Shown here: positions 1 through 10,499 of the stretch, one piece after another | How the letters are laid out: every line of letters begins with the position of its first letter | How positions within the stretch are numbered: position 1 is the first letter of the stretch | The notes under the pieces: generated by a model | Seen by the model: the letters and a program-made list of their open reading frames with translations, nothing else | Database searches by the model: none | Told to the model about the DNA's origin: nothing | Made by a program: the position numbers and the translations under genes | DNA from: Pseudonocardia humida | Lineage (GTDB): Bacteria > Actinomycetota > Actinomycetes > Mycobacteriales > Pseudonocardiaceae | Length of the DNA stretch: 42,670 nt | Direction of reading: 5' to 3' | Assembly (NCBI RefSeq): GCF_023898865.1 | Contig: NZ_JAGSOV010000021.1 | Span: 1 to 42,670 of the forward strand

Positions 1-121
1 CCGCGCCCCGCCGCCCGCCGGGGCAACCGCGGCCGGGGGGCGGGGCGGTCCCGGGCCCCGCCACCGCTGTTCCCCGCTATTGGTCGATGATCAGGACCGC
101 GGTCCTGGTCGGTCGGTGCGG

Positions 122-1495
122 TCAGCCACCGTTGTCGGCGCCGCCACCCTGGCCACCGGCGGCCTGGGCCTCGTCACCGGCGGCGGCGTCGTCACCGGCA
201 GCGGCGTCGTCACCGGCAGCGTCGTCACCAGCGTCGTCGCCACCCGCGGCGGCCTCGTCACCAGCGGCGTCGCCGTCGGCGTTGTCACCGGCGTTGTCAC
301 CGGCGCCCTGGTCCTGGCCCTCGTCACCGGCGTTGTCGTCCTGACCGCCGCCGGCCCCGCCGACCTCGATGCGGACCGAGTCGATGGCCGGGGTCTGGTT
401 CGCCCGCGACATCATCGGGGTGCGGTGCGAGCCGTCACCGGCCCACGAGGTGCACTGCAGGGTGCCGGCCTCGTCGATGCCCGGGACGTCGATCGTGACG
501 GTGTCCGAACCCTCGCCACCGCCGTTGTCCTGGGTCGCCAGGAAGAACTCCGGCGCGCCCGACGAGTCGGGGGCCTCGTCGGTGCTGGGCAGGATGCGGC
601 AGGCCGTGTGGAAGTGGCCGCGCTGCAGGTTGGTGCCCTCCTGCAGGAAGGAGGCCTCCAGGTAGTACCCGCCGACGGCGGCACCCAGGAACCGGTCGCG
701 GACCAGGTTGCGGGTGGCCACCTGCAGCTGGAAGTCCTCGCCGACGCCGACGGCGTCGGGCGCCGCGGTGATCAGCAGCGAGGGCAGCCGGTCCTCCGGC
801 GCGACCTCACCCATCGAGGTGTTCACGCACTGCGCGTCGCCGGACTGGAAGCCGGTGTGCGGGGGCAGGTTGCTGTCGGCGCAGCTCTGGCCGAGCACGT
901 CCAGGCCGTTGGTGTTGCCGGGCGGGGGCTCCTCGGCGGGCGGCTCCTCAGCCGGGGGCTCCTCCTCGCCGGGGGGCTGCTCACCCTCGCCGGGCTGCTC
1001 ACCCTCGCCGCCGCCGGGCTGCTCGCCACCGGGCTGCTCGCCCTCGCCGCCGCCAGGCTGCTCGCCGCCAGGCTGCTCACCCTCGCCGCCGCCGGGCTGC
1101 TCGCCACCGGGCTGCTCGCCGCCAGGCTCCTCGCCACCCGGCTCCTCGCCACCGGGCTGCTCGCCACCGGGCTGCTCGCCACCGGGCTGCTCGCCACCGG
1201 GCTCCTCGCCACCCGGCTCCTCGCCACCGGGCTGGCCGCCGCCCGGACGCCCGCCGCCGGGACGGCCGTAGCCGCCGCCGTCCTGCTGGTTGCCGACCGG
1301 GACGACGACGGTGTCGCCGGTGGGCTGCTCGCCCGGGGCCGGCGCGCCGTAGCCGCCGCCGTTGCCGCCCGACGGGGCGGAGGGGACCCCGCCGAAGTCG
1401 CAGGCGGTGGGCAGCAGGCACACGGCGAGCGCCGCAGCGGAGACCACCAGCTTGCGGCCGGCCCTCCGGTGTCGAGCGGTACTGGTCGGTGACAT
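122..1495 (-). CDS. Repeat-rich probable lipoprotein, unknown function
   Basis: 457 residues. The N-terminus has a basic RRAGRK stretch, a hydrophobic core and LLPTAC with Cys32, so it looks like a lipoprotein signal, although the -3 residue is Pro rather than Leu. Residues 76-193 are low-complexity PGGEQ/PGGEE/GGGEGEQ repeats that probably span the wall. A globular domain (about 197-375) follows with four Cys (QSC, AQC, HTACR, LQC) that could form two disulfides and an HFHTAC motif. The last 80 residues are an acidic Gly/Ala/Asp-rich tail (GDDAAAGD type). It is the last gene of a probable operon behind a DUF4142 protein and a ferric-reductase-like protein. A TTGGAG ribosome site lies about 9 nt before the ATG. 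I do not recognise the globular domain. The function is unknown, and metal or haem binding is only a guess from the context and the acidic tail. Confidence 0.8.
   Translation of the reverse strand: MSPTSTARHRRAGRKLVVSAAALAVCLLPTACDFGGVPSAPSGGNGGGYGAPAPGEQPTGDTVVVPVGNQQDGGGYGRPGGGRPGGGQPGGEEPGGEEPGGEQPGGEQPGGEQPGGEEPGGEEPGGEQPGGEQPGGGEGEQPGGEQPGGGEGEQPGGEQPGGGEGEQPGEGEQPPGEEEPPAEEPPAEEPPPGNTNGLDVLGQSCADSNLPPHTGFQSGDAQCVNTSMGEVAPEDRLPSLLITAAPDAVGVGEDFQLQVATRNLVRDRFLGAAVGGYYLEASFLQEGTNLQRGHFHTACRILPSTDEAPDSSGAPEFFLATQDNGGGEGSDTVTIDVPGIDEAGTLQCTSWAGDGSHRTPMMSRANQTPAIDSVRIEVGGAGGGQDDNAGDEGQDQGAGDNAGDNADGDAAGDEAAAGGDDAGDDAAGDDAAAGDDAAAGDEAQAAGGQGGGADNGG
917..1258. repeat. In-frame minisatellite encoding PGGEQ/PGGEE
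   Basis: A tandem array of 15-bp units, with longer composite units, inside the lipoprotein gene. It encodes PGGEQ, PGGEE and GGGEGEQ. Unit length is a multiple of three, so copy-number change by slippage would alter linker length without breaking the frame. A second, less regular low-complexity tract encoding Asp/Ala/Gly covers the 3' end of the same gene (about 122-364). Confidence 0.85.
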
Positions 1496-1580
1496 GAGTC
1501 GTGCTCCAATTCGGGGTTGGGGAGCGGATAGAGCCCGGTGGGCCTGGTGGCCCGCCGGTGCCGGCGTTCGAAGCGGGGAG

Positions 1581-2936
1581 CTAACGCCGGACGGAGTGAC
1601 GTGGTCCTGTGCTGTTCACGGCCCGGTGGGTCGCGGTCGCGTTCTCCGGGACGCGGTGCGATCCGGAGTCCCCCGGCCGGTTCGACCCGGTCTCGGAGAC
1701 GGTGCGGTAGCGGCCCGGCGCCGGGGGGTAGTGCCCGGAGCCCGGTCCCTGGCCGTACCCGCCGTTCGCGGGCGGGTAGTAGCCGGAGCCGTTGTGGTAG
1801 CCCGAGCCCGGGTAGCCGTCGTCGCGGATCGGCGGGCCGAGCGGGCCGGTCATGTCCGGGGTGAGGTCGGAGTTGATCCGGAAGGCGCCCGAGTCGGAGA
1901 CCGGCGCGTAGTGGGGGGCGTCGATGGTCGGGTGCGGGCCGGTGTCCCGCACGCCCGGAGCGCCCAGGTTCCACTGCACCGAGGGCTCACCCGCGCCGGC
2001 GCGCGGCGACGGGATGACCGTCGTGCCGGAGACGGCGCTCGCGCCGACCGCCGCCTCGCGCGGGTACGCGGCACCCGGCATCGAGGTCTCGGCCGCGGAC
2101 GGGGTGGAGCCGCCACCGACCGGGAGGGCGGCGACGGAGGCCCGGGCGGGCACCGGGGCGGCGCTGACGGTCGAGCCGACCGGGGCGCGGCTCTTGGTGA
2201 CGGTGACCCGCTCGGTGGTCTGGGCCTTCTTCTTGCGCAGCGCCGAGAGCATCGCCACGACACCGATCATCACCGCGACGAAGACCAGGATCGGCAGGAT
2301 CAGCGCCTGCGGGCCGGTGCCGTTGGTCAGCACGTTGGTCAGCGAGGCCTGCGTGATCGGCAGCTGGCTGTAGTCGACCAGGCCGGTGCTCTCCAGGTAC
2401 TGGCAGTGCCGGGTGACGAAGGCGTCGGCGGTCTCGGCGAACTGGCGGATCAGGTCGTTGCGGGTGGAGACCCGCACGTCGTTGATGACCGGCAGCACGC
2501 CGCCGTGCGCGCCGCGGACGAGCTGGACGAAGGTCTGGTCGTAGTCCGAGCCGGTGGCCGCGGCGATCTGGTTCATCCAGGCCTGCTGCTTCGAGCTGGC
2601 CGAAGCGGGCAGCTGCACCCCCAGCTGCTCGGCGATCCGGCGGGTCTCCACGTCCAGCTCGGCGTGCTCCGCGGCCAGCTTGCCGCCCACGTCGCGCACC
2701 GCGGCGCTGGTGGCCATCTGCTGGGCCTGCTCGCTGGTCGGCCCCTCCCAGAGGTTGGCCTGGCGGACCGCGGTCAGCAGGTTGATGTCGTTCTGGGTGA
2801 GTGGGCCGAACGCGGTCTGCGTGGCGCCGAGACCGGCGCCGCCGGAGATCCAGGTCTGGTACACGGACGCCGAGACGGCCAGGACCACCGCTGCGATCAG
2901 CGAGACGCGGAGCAGTCGGGGGATGCGGCGGAGCAT
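1581..2936 (-). CDS. DUF4142 membrane protein with a Tyr/Gly/Pro-rich cytoplasmic tail
   Basis: 451 residues from the ATG at 2936. That start has AGGAAGG 5 nt upstream, which favours it over the ATG at 2954 (457 aa). A basic N-terminus leads into one membrane helix (VSLIAAVVLAVSASV). A predominantly helical extracytoplasmic domain of DUF4142 type follows (about 40-205, with the AAEHAELDVETRRIAEQLGV region typical of this ferritin-like family). A second helix (about 216-236, ending in basic LRKKK) precedes a roughly 200-residue disordered tail rich in Pro, Gly, Ser and Tyr. Most DUF4142 proteins lack such a tail. Gaps to both neighbours are short (about 85 nt to the lipoprotein, about 90 nt from the reductase), which supports an operon. 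The molecular function of DUF4142 is not established. Confidence 0.85.
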   Translation of the reverse strand: MLRRIPRLLRVSLIAAVVLAVSASVYQTWISGGAGLGATQTAFGPLTQNDINLLTAVRQANLWEGPTSEQAQQMATSAAVRDVGGKLAAEHAELDVETRRIAEQLGVQLPASASSKQQAWMNQIAAATGSDYDQTFVQLVRGAHGGVLPVINDVRVSTRNDLIRQFAETADAFVTRHCQYLESTGLVDYSQLPITQASLTNVLTNGTGPQALILPILVFVAVMIGVVAMLSALRKKKAQTTERVTVTKSRAPVGSTVSAAPVPARASVAALPVGGGSTPSAAETSMPGAAYPREAAVGASAVSGTTVIPSPRAGAGEPSVQWNLGAPGVRDTGPHPTIDAPHYAPVSDSGAFRINSDLTPDMTGPLGPPIRDDGYPGSGYHNGSGYYPPANGGYGQGPGSGHYPPAPGRYRTVSETGSNRPGDSGSHRVPENATATHRAVNSTGPRHSVRR

Positions 2937-3025
2937 GGGGGCCTTCCTGATCATGTGGCGGGGGAGTCACACGAAGCCGAGCGGGTCGACGGTGGCGGAG
3001 CCTGTGGGGAGTCAGGGCATCCGCG

Positions 3026-4408
3026 TCACACGAAGTCGAACTGCTCGGTATGGACGCGATCCGCGGGGACCGACATCTCGTCCAGCACGTTCATCGCATC
3101 GACCACCATCCCCGGCGGACCGCAGATGAAGTAGTCGAGGTCCTGCGGGTCGCCGATGTCGCCGACGACCAGGCCCATCAGCTCGGAGTTGATCCCGCCG
3201 ATGGGACCGGACCAGTCGGGACGGGGCCGGCGCAGGACCTCGGTCACCTCGAGGTCGATGTAGCGCCGCAGGGTGGCGAGCTCGTCCCGGAAGAACAGGT
3301 CCTCGGGGGCGCTGGCCACGACCACCAGCCGGTAGGGCCGGGGGTCGCCGCGGTGCGCGGCGGTGCGCACCATGCTGAGCATCGGGGTGATGCCCACCCC
3401 GCCGGCCATCAGCACGAAGCCGGCCGACGCGGTGGTCAGGTCGCTGGTGAACGCGCCGTGCGGGCCGTCGACCCAGACCGGCTGGCCCGGCTGCAGGCGC
3501 CGGATCCGGCGGGTGAAGTCGCCTGCGCCGCGGATCGTGAACTCGGTGAACTCGTCGTGCGCGCTGGAGGCGATGGTGAAGGGGTGCTCCTGGCCGGTGG
3601 CCGAGCGGTCGAGCCGGATCCAGGCGAACTGGCCGGGGGCGAAGGCCCAGCTGGTGGTGGAGCCGTCGCGGTTGCGGGTCTTGGGCTCCAGCACCAGCGT
3701 GGCGACCGTCGGGTTCTCCAGCCGCACGTCGCGGACCAGGAACTCGGTCGACTGGTCGTAGATGTTGCGCCAGATCCAGCGGTAGGCGAAGACCAGCACG
3801 ACGGCGACGGCCAGCGCGGTGAGCACCAGGGCGAACGTCGGGTCGTTCATCAGCTGGTTGAGCAGCACGATGTGCATCGCCGAGGTGATCAGGACGACCA
3901 CGGCGAGGGCGAGGTGGCTGGTCCGCCAGAACTCGTAGGACAGGTCGAACTTCCGGCGCAGGATCGCCAGCAGCACGATCGCGACGAGGCCGAAGGTGGC
4001 GATCGTGGCGTTCTGGGCCCGGCCCGGGGCCTCCGGGAAGTTCAGCAGCGCAGTGTTGGTGGGGTCGGCGGCGACGACGCAGGCCAGGTGCAGCAGCACC
4101 AGCGACGCGGTGACGATGCCCAGGAACCGGTGCAGGTCGATGATGTTCTCGATGCCGAACGCGCGGTTGAGCGAGCGGATCCGCGAGGGCAGCACGACGA
4201 CGCACACCATCGCCGAGGTCGCGAGCAGGCCGGTGACGACCGACAGGTTGCTCCACAGCGAGATCCTGCGGATGCCGTTGCCCGTCACGCTCGGCGGCAC
4301 GGAGAGCCACAGCAGCGAAGGCGCGATGACGATCACCGCAAACCCCGCGAGCCAGATGGCCCGCAACTGACGCTGTTCCATGGCCGGGACCGTATGAGAC
4401 GCGCTCAT
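3026..4408 (-). CDS. Ferric-reductase-like transmembrane flavoprotein (NOX/FRE family)
   Basis: 460 residues. The N-terminal half (about 15-215) has around six membrane helices with paired histidines: one pair in the helix DLHRFLGIVTASLVLLHL and one in SHLALAVVVLITSAMH. This is the arrangement expected for two stacked b haems. The C-terminal half is a ferredoxin-reductase module with an FAD-binding barrel carrying HPFTIAS (the HPFT-type FAD motif), a nucleotide site GGVGITPM, and YFICGPPGM plus the terminal EQFDFV that covers the flavin. By family it should pass electrons from NAD(P)H through FAD and haem across the membrane, to ferric iron, oxygen or another acceptor; the acceptor cannot be read from the sequence. 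It heads a probable operon with the DUF4142 protein and the lipoprotein. No strong ribosome site is visible; an internal ATG at 4381 is an alternative. Confidence 0.88.
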   Translation of the reverse strand: MSASHTVPAMEQRQLRAIWLAGFAVIVIAPSLLWLSVPPSVTGNGIRRISLWSNLSVVTGLLATSAMVCVVVLPSRIRSLNRAFGIENIIDLHRFLGIVTASLVLLHLACVVAADPTNTALLNFPEAPGRAQNATIATFGLVAIVLLAILRRKFDLSYEFWRTSHLALAVVVLITSAMHIVLLNQLMNDPTFALVLTALAVAVVLVFAYRWIWRNIYDQSTEFLVRDVRLENPTVATLVLEPKTRNRDGSTTSWAFAPGQFAWIRLDRSATGQEHPFTIASSAHDEFTEFTIRGAGDFTRRIRRLQPGQPVWVDGPHGAFTSDLTTASAGFVLMAGGVGITPMLSMVRTAAHRGDPRPYRLVVVASAPEDLFFRDELATLRRYIDLEVTEVLRRPRPDWSGPIGGINSELMGLVVGDIGDPQDLDYFICGPPGMVVDAMNVLDEMSVPADRVHTEQFDFV

Positions 4409-4756
4409 GGTCGGGTTGCGAGTCTGAGAGGGCAGTGGGCCCGGAGTAGCGGCCGACGCGACGAGCGGTTAGCAGTTACTCCGTCTGCCCCAATATTTGG
4501 GCTGAACGCCGAGCAACGCCTTCAGAATGTGATCGAAGCTGTATGGGGAGCGAGGCAACCTGCCGCTCGCCGACGCGTCTCGACCACACGAGCCGCGCTG
4601 TCAGCCGCTGGGCTCGCCGTCCACCGCTGCGCCCACCCTACCGCCCGCCCGCGCCGGGCGGGCGGCGAAACCTGCTCGCAACGGATTCGACCCACCCGGA
4701 CCGGCCCGTCGTGCCGCGTCGTCCTAGGTCACAGGAAGGTCACGGCAGGGGGGCGG
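4409..4756. other. Gene-free upstream region of the reductase
   Basis: 348 nt with no convincing gene. It must hold the promoter of the minus-strand reductase operon. The most visible signal is an AT-containing imperfect palindrome at 4487-4502 (GCCCC-AATATT-TGGGC core) in an otherwise GC-rich stretch. The right end carries GGCAGGGGGG in front of the decayed lipoprotein gene. Confidence 0.5.
4487..4502. promoter_or_regulatory. Imperfect palindrome, possible operator
   Basis: GCCC-c-AATATT-t-GGGC is symmetric at 14 of 16 positions and unusually AT-rich for this genome. It lies about 80-95 nt upstream of the reductase start, where an operator would be plausible. No regulator family is recognised from the sequence. 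Confidence 0.35.
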
Positions 4757-5225
4757 ATGGGGTTCCGTCGTGCCGGCCATCCGATGCCGCTGGGCGCGCG
4801 TGCGCTCGCGCTGGCCGTGTCCGCGCTGGTCGTGGCCGGTCGCGGCGCACCCGAGTACACCTACGTCACCAACTCCGAGGACCGCACCTACCTGCGGATC
4901 CCCAGCACGTGGCGGCCGCTCGACGACAAGGTCGATCCTCGAGGGCATGGGGGTCGGCTCCACCGGCGACCCGGAGCAGATCGGCTTCTGGCTCGAGGCC
5001 TACGACGCCGACACCGCCGAACCGTCCGTGGCCCACCTGTTCGGGCAGAACTCGAACGCGCCCGCGGTGGTCGTCGGCGTGCAGGACGTACCGCTCACCG
5101 TGCGCGGGCAGATCCCGCTCGACGTCGCACCACAACCACACCGGCGTCCGGCTGGCCCTGCCGGCGGGTGGGCGGCGGGCGCTGCCCGAAGCGACCCGGC
5201 TCGGACACGGCGGCGGCGACGACGC
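4757..5225 (+). pseudogene. Decayed lipoprotein gene with at least two frameshifts
   Basis: Reading opens at ATG 4757 (MGFRRAGHPMPLG...) with a lipoprotein-type signal, but the residue expected to be the lipidated Cys is Arg (VVAGRGAPEY: CGC where TGC is expected). Coding character then moves between frames. PEYTYVTNSEDRTYLRIP...WRPLDDKV is in the first frame to about 4933. GDPEQIGFWLEAYDADTA...FGQNSNAPAVVVG...VRGQIPLD is in a second frame to about 5125. HTGVRLALPAGGRRALPEA is in a third frame after that. All three pieces have the composition of one secreted protein, which indicates a single ancestral gene with frameshifts near 4933 and 5125. The 3' end is not definable. The function of the parent gene is unknown. 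Confidence 0.75.
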
Positions 5226-5275
5226 CGCCCGACCCGATGCCGTAGAGGTTCTGGGGCACCGCGCGCCCCTGTTGG

Positions 5276-5323
5276 CCACCGCGCCTACGTCATGACATGT
5301 GCGCGGTGGCAGTAGGTGCGCGC
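5276..5323. repeat. Palindromic intergenic repeat, copy 1
   Basis: CCACCGCGC (5276-5284) is the inverted complement of GCGCGGTGG (5301-5309), with 16 nt between. AGTAGGTGCGCGCG follows. The same layout with the same 34-nt palindrome length recurs at 15491-15538, so this is a dispersed element rather than a chance hairpin. Confidence 0.7.
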
Positions 5324-5342
5324 GCTGGCCCACCACGACAAA

Positions 5343-5365
5343 GGCCCGCTCCACAGGGGCGGGCC
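5343..5365 (-). terminator. Hairpin downstream of the minus-strand membrane protein gene
   Basis: A 10-bp stem, GGCCCGCTCC against GGGGCGGGCC with one G:T pair, and an ACA loop. On the minus strand it begins about 20 nt after the stop codon at 5384 and is followed by TTTGTC, a weak T-run as is usual in actinomycetes. Confidence 0.55.
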
Positions 5366-5383
5366 CCGGTCGTAGGTCGAAGC

Positions 5384-6223
5384 TCAGCGGTCCCGACTGG
5401 TCGACGTCCCCCCCGGGCGCGTCTCCACCTCGTCGTCGTCCACGTCGTCGTCCGGGTCGCGCTTCACCAGGTCGAGCCCACCCGCGCGCCGGTCGTCGCG
5501 CGTGCTGCCGGTGGGCGCGGGGGGTGCGGTGACGGTGCCGACCGGCGAGGTCTCGGCCGCCGCCCCGCGCCGACTGGCGGCCTGGGACTTCTCCAGCACC
5601 GAGGCCACCTCGGCCAGGTCGGCCAGCAGGTCCTGCAGCCGATCGGTGCTGGAGTCCAGCGGTGCGGTGGCCAGCACCCAGGACTCCTCGGCCCAGACCA
5701 GCTCCACGTCGTCGCCCAGCGCGTCGGCCGCGGCGGCCAGCCGCGGCGTCAGCAGGGGGCGCGCGGCGTCGGCGTCGGCCACGAAGGCGTACCGGTCGCC
5801 GACGGGCTCGAGCAGGTCGAGACCGGCGTCGTCGGGCAGCGGGGCCGAGGGCAGCCGCAGCTCGACCGCGGCCGGTAGCGGCTCCCCCACGTGCACCGCG
5901 ACCAGCACCGACGTCGGGCGGCCCGCCTGCTCGTGGTCGAACACGTAGGCCTGGCGGTCGCCGTCGGGGGTGGGCACACCGCCGGACATCAGCCGCCGGG
6001 CCACCCCGGGACCGCCCTGGCTGATCGTCCCGTACCGCCACCGGCTGGGCAGGACCGGATCGGAGTCCAGGTACTCCCAGCCGCGCAACGCCGCCCACTT
6101 CTTGCGGTCGCGGGCGCCCGACCCGGACGATCCCCCGCCCCCGCGCTCGCTCAGCAGCAGCGCCGCGCCAGCCAGCACGGCCACCACCGCGATGACGAAC
6201 CACACCGTCGACGAGAGACCCAC
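5384..6223 (-). CDS. Conserved single-pass membrane protein downstream of clpB
   Basis: 279 residues from GTG 6223 (VGLSSTVWFVIAVVAVLAGAALLLSERGG). I prefer this start because the membrane helix then sits at the very N-terminus; an in-frame start at 6292 adds 23 residues without signal character. The helix is followed by a Gly/Ser linker and a soluble domain of about 180 residues (KKWAALRGWEYLDSDPVLPSRW ... VVFDHEQAGRP region, then LVWAEESWVLATAPLDSSTDRLQDLLADLAEVA). The C-terminal tail is charged and disordered, with an Asp-rich DDDVDDDEV stretch. It lies 94 nt downstream of clpB on the same strand. The position matches that of the uncharacterised Rv0383c next to clpB in M. tuberculosis, so I infer the same family. 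Function unknown. Confidence 0.75.
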   Translation of the reverse strand: MGLSSTVWFVIAVVAVLAGAALLLSERGGGGSSGSGARDRKKWAALRGWEYLDSDPVLPSRWRYGTISQGGPGVARRLMSGGVPTPDGDRQAYVFDHEQAGRPTSVLVAVHVGEPLPAAVELRLPSAPLPDDAGLDLLEPVGDRYAFVADADAARPLLTPRLAAAADALGDDVELVWAEESWVLATAPLDSSTDRLQDLLADLAEVASVLEKSQAASRRGAAAETSPVGTVTAPPAPTGSTRDDRRAGGLDLVKRDPDDDVDDDEVETRPGGTSTSRDR

Positions 6224-6317
6224 GCCACGAGGGTAGACCCGGGGACCCCCCGCAGCCGGGACCGCCACGGGGGTCGGGCGCCCCACTGTCACCCGGCGGG
6301 GTGCCCGGGACCCCCGA

Positions 6318-8933
<2,616 letters not shown>

Positions 8934-9000
8934 CCCTCACGTCCTCCTGCGGTCGTTCCCGGGCATCGATCAGCCCGTCCTCTCGGACAACGCCAGAAAA

Positions 9001-9021
9001 GTTGAGTCTGTTCCGCTCATG
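9001..9021. promoter_or_regulatory. HAIR operator upstream of clpB (HspR site)
   Basis: GTTGAGT-N7-GCTCATG matches the HspR consensus CTTGAGT-N7-ACTCAAG at 11 of 14 positions with the exact 7-nt spacing. It lies 68 nt upstream of the clpB start. hspR itself is encoded at 10500-10973. Confidence 0.75.
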
Positions 9022-9190
9022 TCTGACCGGTTCATCCGGACGGTGACGCTCGGCGCCCGGCCCGTAACGTCGCGCCGTCGACCGACGACCTCGTTCCCCG
9101 AGGGCGCCCGTCCCCGGAACCGGGGACCCGCCGTGCCACGATCCGGTGGCGCACCGCGATCGGACTGTCACGATCCGTTCGCTGTGGCGA

Positions 9191-9196
9191 TAGGGT
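9191..9196 (+). promoter_or_regulatory. Candidate -10 for the flavohaemoglobin gene
   Basis: TAGGGT is an actinobacterial-type -10. A weak TGTCAC about 19 nt upstream could serve as -35. It lies about 85 nt before the ATG at 9283. Only the hexamers support it. Confidence 0.35.
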
Positions 9197-9282
9197 GCCA
9201 CGCCGAGACCCCGGCGCGAACCACGCGCGCGGGCACCGCACCGCAATGCGGCGCAGAGCAGCGAGAGAGGAGCCGGCCGCAT

Positions 9283-10479
9283 ATGACCGTGGACCAGCTG
9301 CTGACCGCCGACGTCGAGCCGCCCGCCGAGGAGCACCCGCCCCCGCCGGCCAGCGCCGACCTCGTCCGGTCGAGCTTCGCGCTCATCGAGCCGCGCGCCG
9401 AGGAGGTGGGGCGGGCCTTCTACGCCGGCCTGTTCGGCCTGGCCCCGGCCACCCGGGCCATGTTCCCGGTGAACATGCAGGTGCAGCGCAGCCGGCTGCT
9501 GCGCGCGCTGGTGCACGTCGTGCAGCAGGTCGACCGGCCGGAGGTGATGGTGCCGTTCCTCGAGCAGCTCGGCCGCGACCACCGCAAGTTCGGGGTCGTC
9601 GGCGAGCACTACGAGGCCGTGGGCACCGCCCTGCTCAACGCGCTGCGCGGGGTCGCCGGACCGGCCTGGACACCGGCGGTGCACCGGGCCTGGAGCGAGG
9701 CCTACGCGGTGGTCGCCGGGGCCATGCGCACCGCGGCCGAGGCCGAGCGCGGGCCCGCCGGCCGGCTGGGCCAGGTCGTCGGGCACCGGCGGATCGGCTG
9801 GGACATCGCGGTCGTCACCGTGCGCGCCGAGGAGCCGGTGCCCTACCTGGCCGGCCAGTACGTCAGCGTGGAGACCCCGCAGCGCCCGCGGCTGTGGCGC
9901 TACCTCTCCCCGGCCAACGCGCCCCGCCCGGACGGCCTGCTGGAGTTCCACGTGCGCGCGGTCGACGGCGGCTGGGTGAGCCGGGCCGTGGTCGCACACA
10001 CCGCCGTCGGCGACGTGTGGCGCATCGGACCGCCGATGGGGCGGATGCACCTCGAGCCCGACACCGGCCGCGACCTGCTGATGGTGGCGGGCGGCACCGG
10101 CTACGCGCCGGTCAAGGCGGTGATCGAGGAGCTCGCCCGCCGCCCGCGCCGGCCCGCCACCCAGGTGTTCGTGGGCGGGCGCTCCTGGGACGACCTCTAC
10201 GACCTCGCCGCGCTGCGCGAGCTGTCCTACCGCCACCCCTGGCTGGACGTGGTGGCCGTCGTCGAGGGCGACATCGACGCCGGGCGGCCCGCCGACGGCG
10301 AGGCACCGGCCGCCGAGCAGGGCACCCTGGCCGACGTCGTCACCCGCTACGGGGCGTGGGCCGACCACGACGTGCTGGTCAGCGGCTCGCCGGCGATGAT
10401 CCGCTCGACCGTCTCGCGGATGCTGGTGGCCGGCACCCCGCTCGACCGCATCCGCTACGACCCGTTCACCATGGACTGA
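9283..10479 (+). CDS. Flavohaemoglobin, probably type II
   Basis: 398 residues from ATG 9283, with AGAGAGGAG about 10 nt upstream. The globin domain (about 25-150) aligns with Hmp: Tyr47 at B10 (RAFYAGLF), Gln68 near E7, and proximal His100 in GRDHRKFG. The preceding F7 residue is Asp, where classical flavohaemoglobins have Lys. A ferredoxin-reductase module follows: an FAD barrel with RLWRYLSPAN, where type I enzymes have an R-x-Y-S motif, then a nucleotide site VAGGTGYAPVKAV and a C-terminal SGSPAMIRSTV. M. tuberculosis has a type II flavohaemoglobin gene (Rv0385) divergent from clpB, the same arrangement as here. Type I enzymes are NO dioxygenases; the altered motifs suggest a different reaction, so I do not call it hmp. 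It converges on hspR with a 20-nt gap. Confidence 0.88.
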   Translation: MTVDQLLTADVEPPAEEHPPPPASADLVRSSFALIEPRAEEVGRAFYAGLFGLAPATRAMFPVNMQVQRSRLLRALVHVVQQVDRPEVMVPFLEQLGRDHRKFGVVGEHYEAVGTALLNALRGVAGPAWTPAVHRAWSEAYAVVAGAMRTAAEAERGPAGRLGQVVGHRRIGWDIAVVTVRAEEPVPYLAGQYVSVETPQRPRLWRYLSPANAPRPDGLLEFHVRAVDGGWVSRAVVAHTAVGDVWRIGPPMGRMHLEPDTGRDLLMVAGGTGYAPVKAVIEELARRPRRPATQVFVGGRSWDDLYDLAALRELSYRHPWLDVVAVVEGDIDAGRPADGEAPAAEQGTLADVVTRYGAWADHDVLVSGSPAMIRSTVSRMLVAGTPLDRIRYDPFTMD

Positions 10480-10499
10480 CCGGGCCGCACGGGCGCCGG

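Larger units (their letters stand above)
8934..9282. other. Divergent promoter region clpB / flavohaemoglobin
   Basis: 349 nt without a gene. It holds the HAIR-like operator of clpB near its left end and a candidate TAGGGT -10 for the flavohaemoglobin gene at 9191-9196. The sequence CACGATCCG occurs twice (about 9138 and 9170), which may be chance. Confidence 0.6.
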
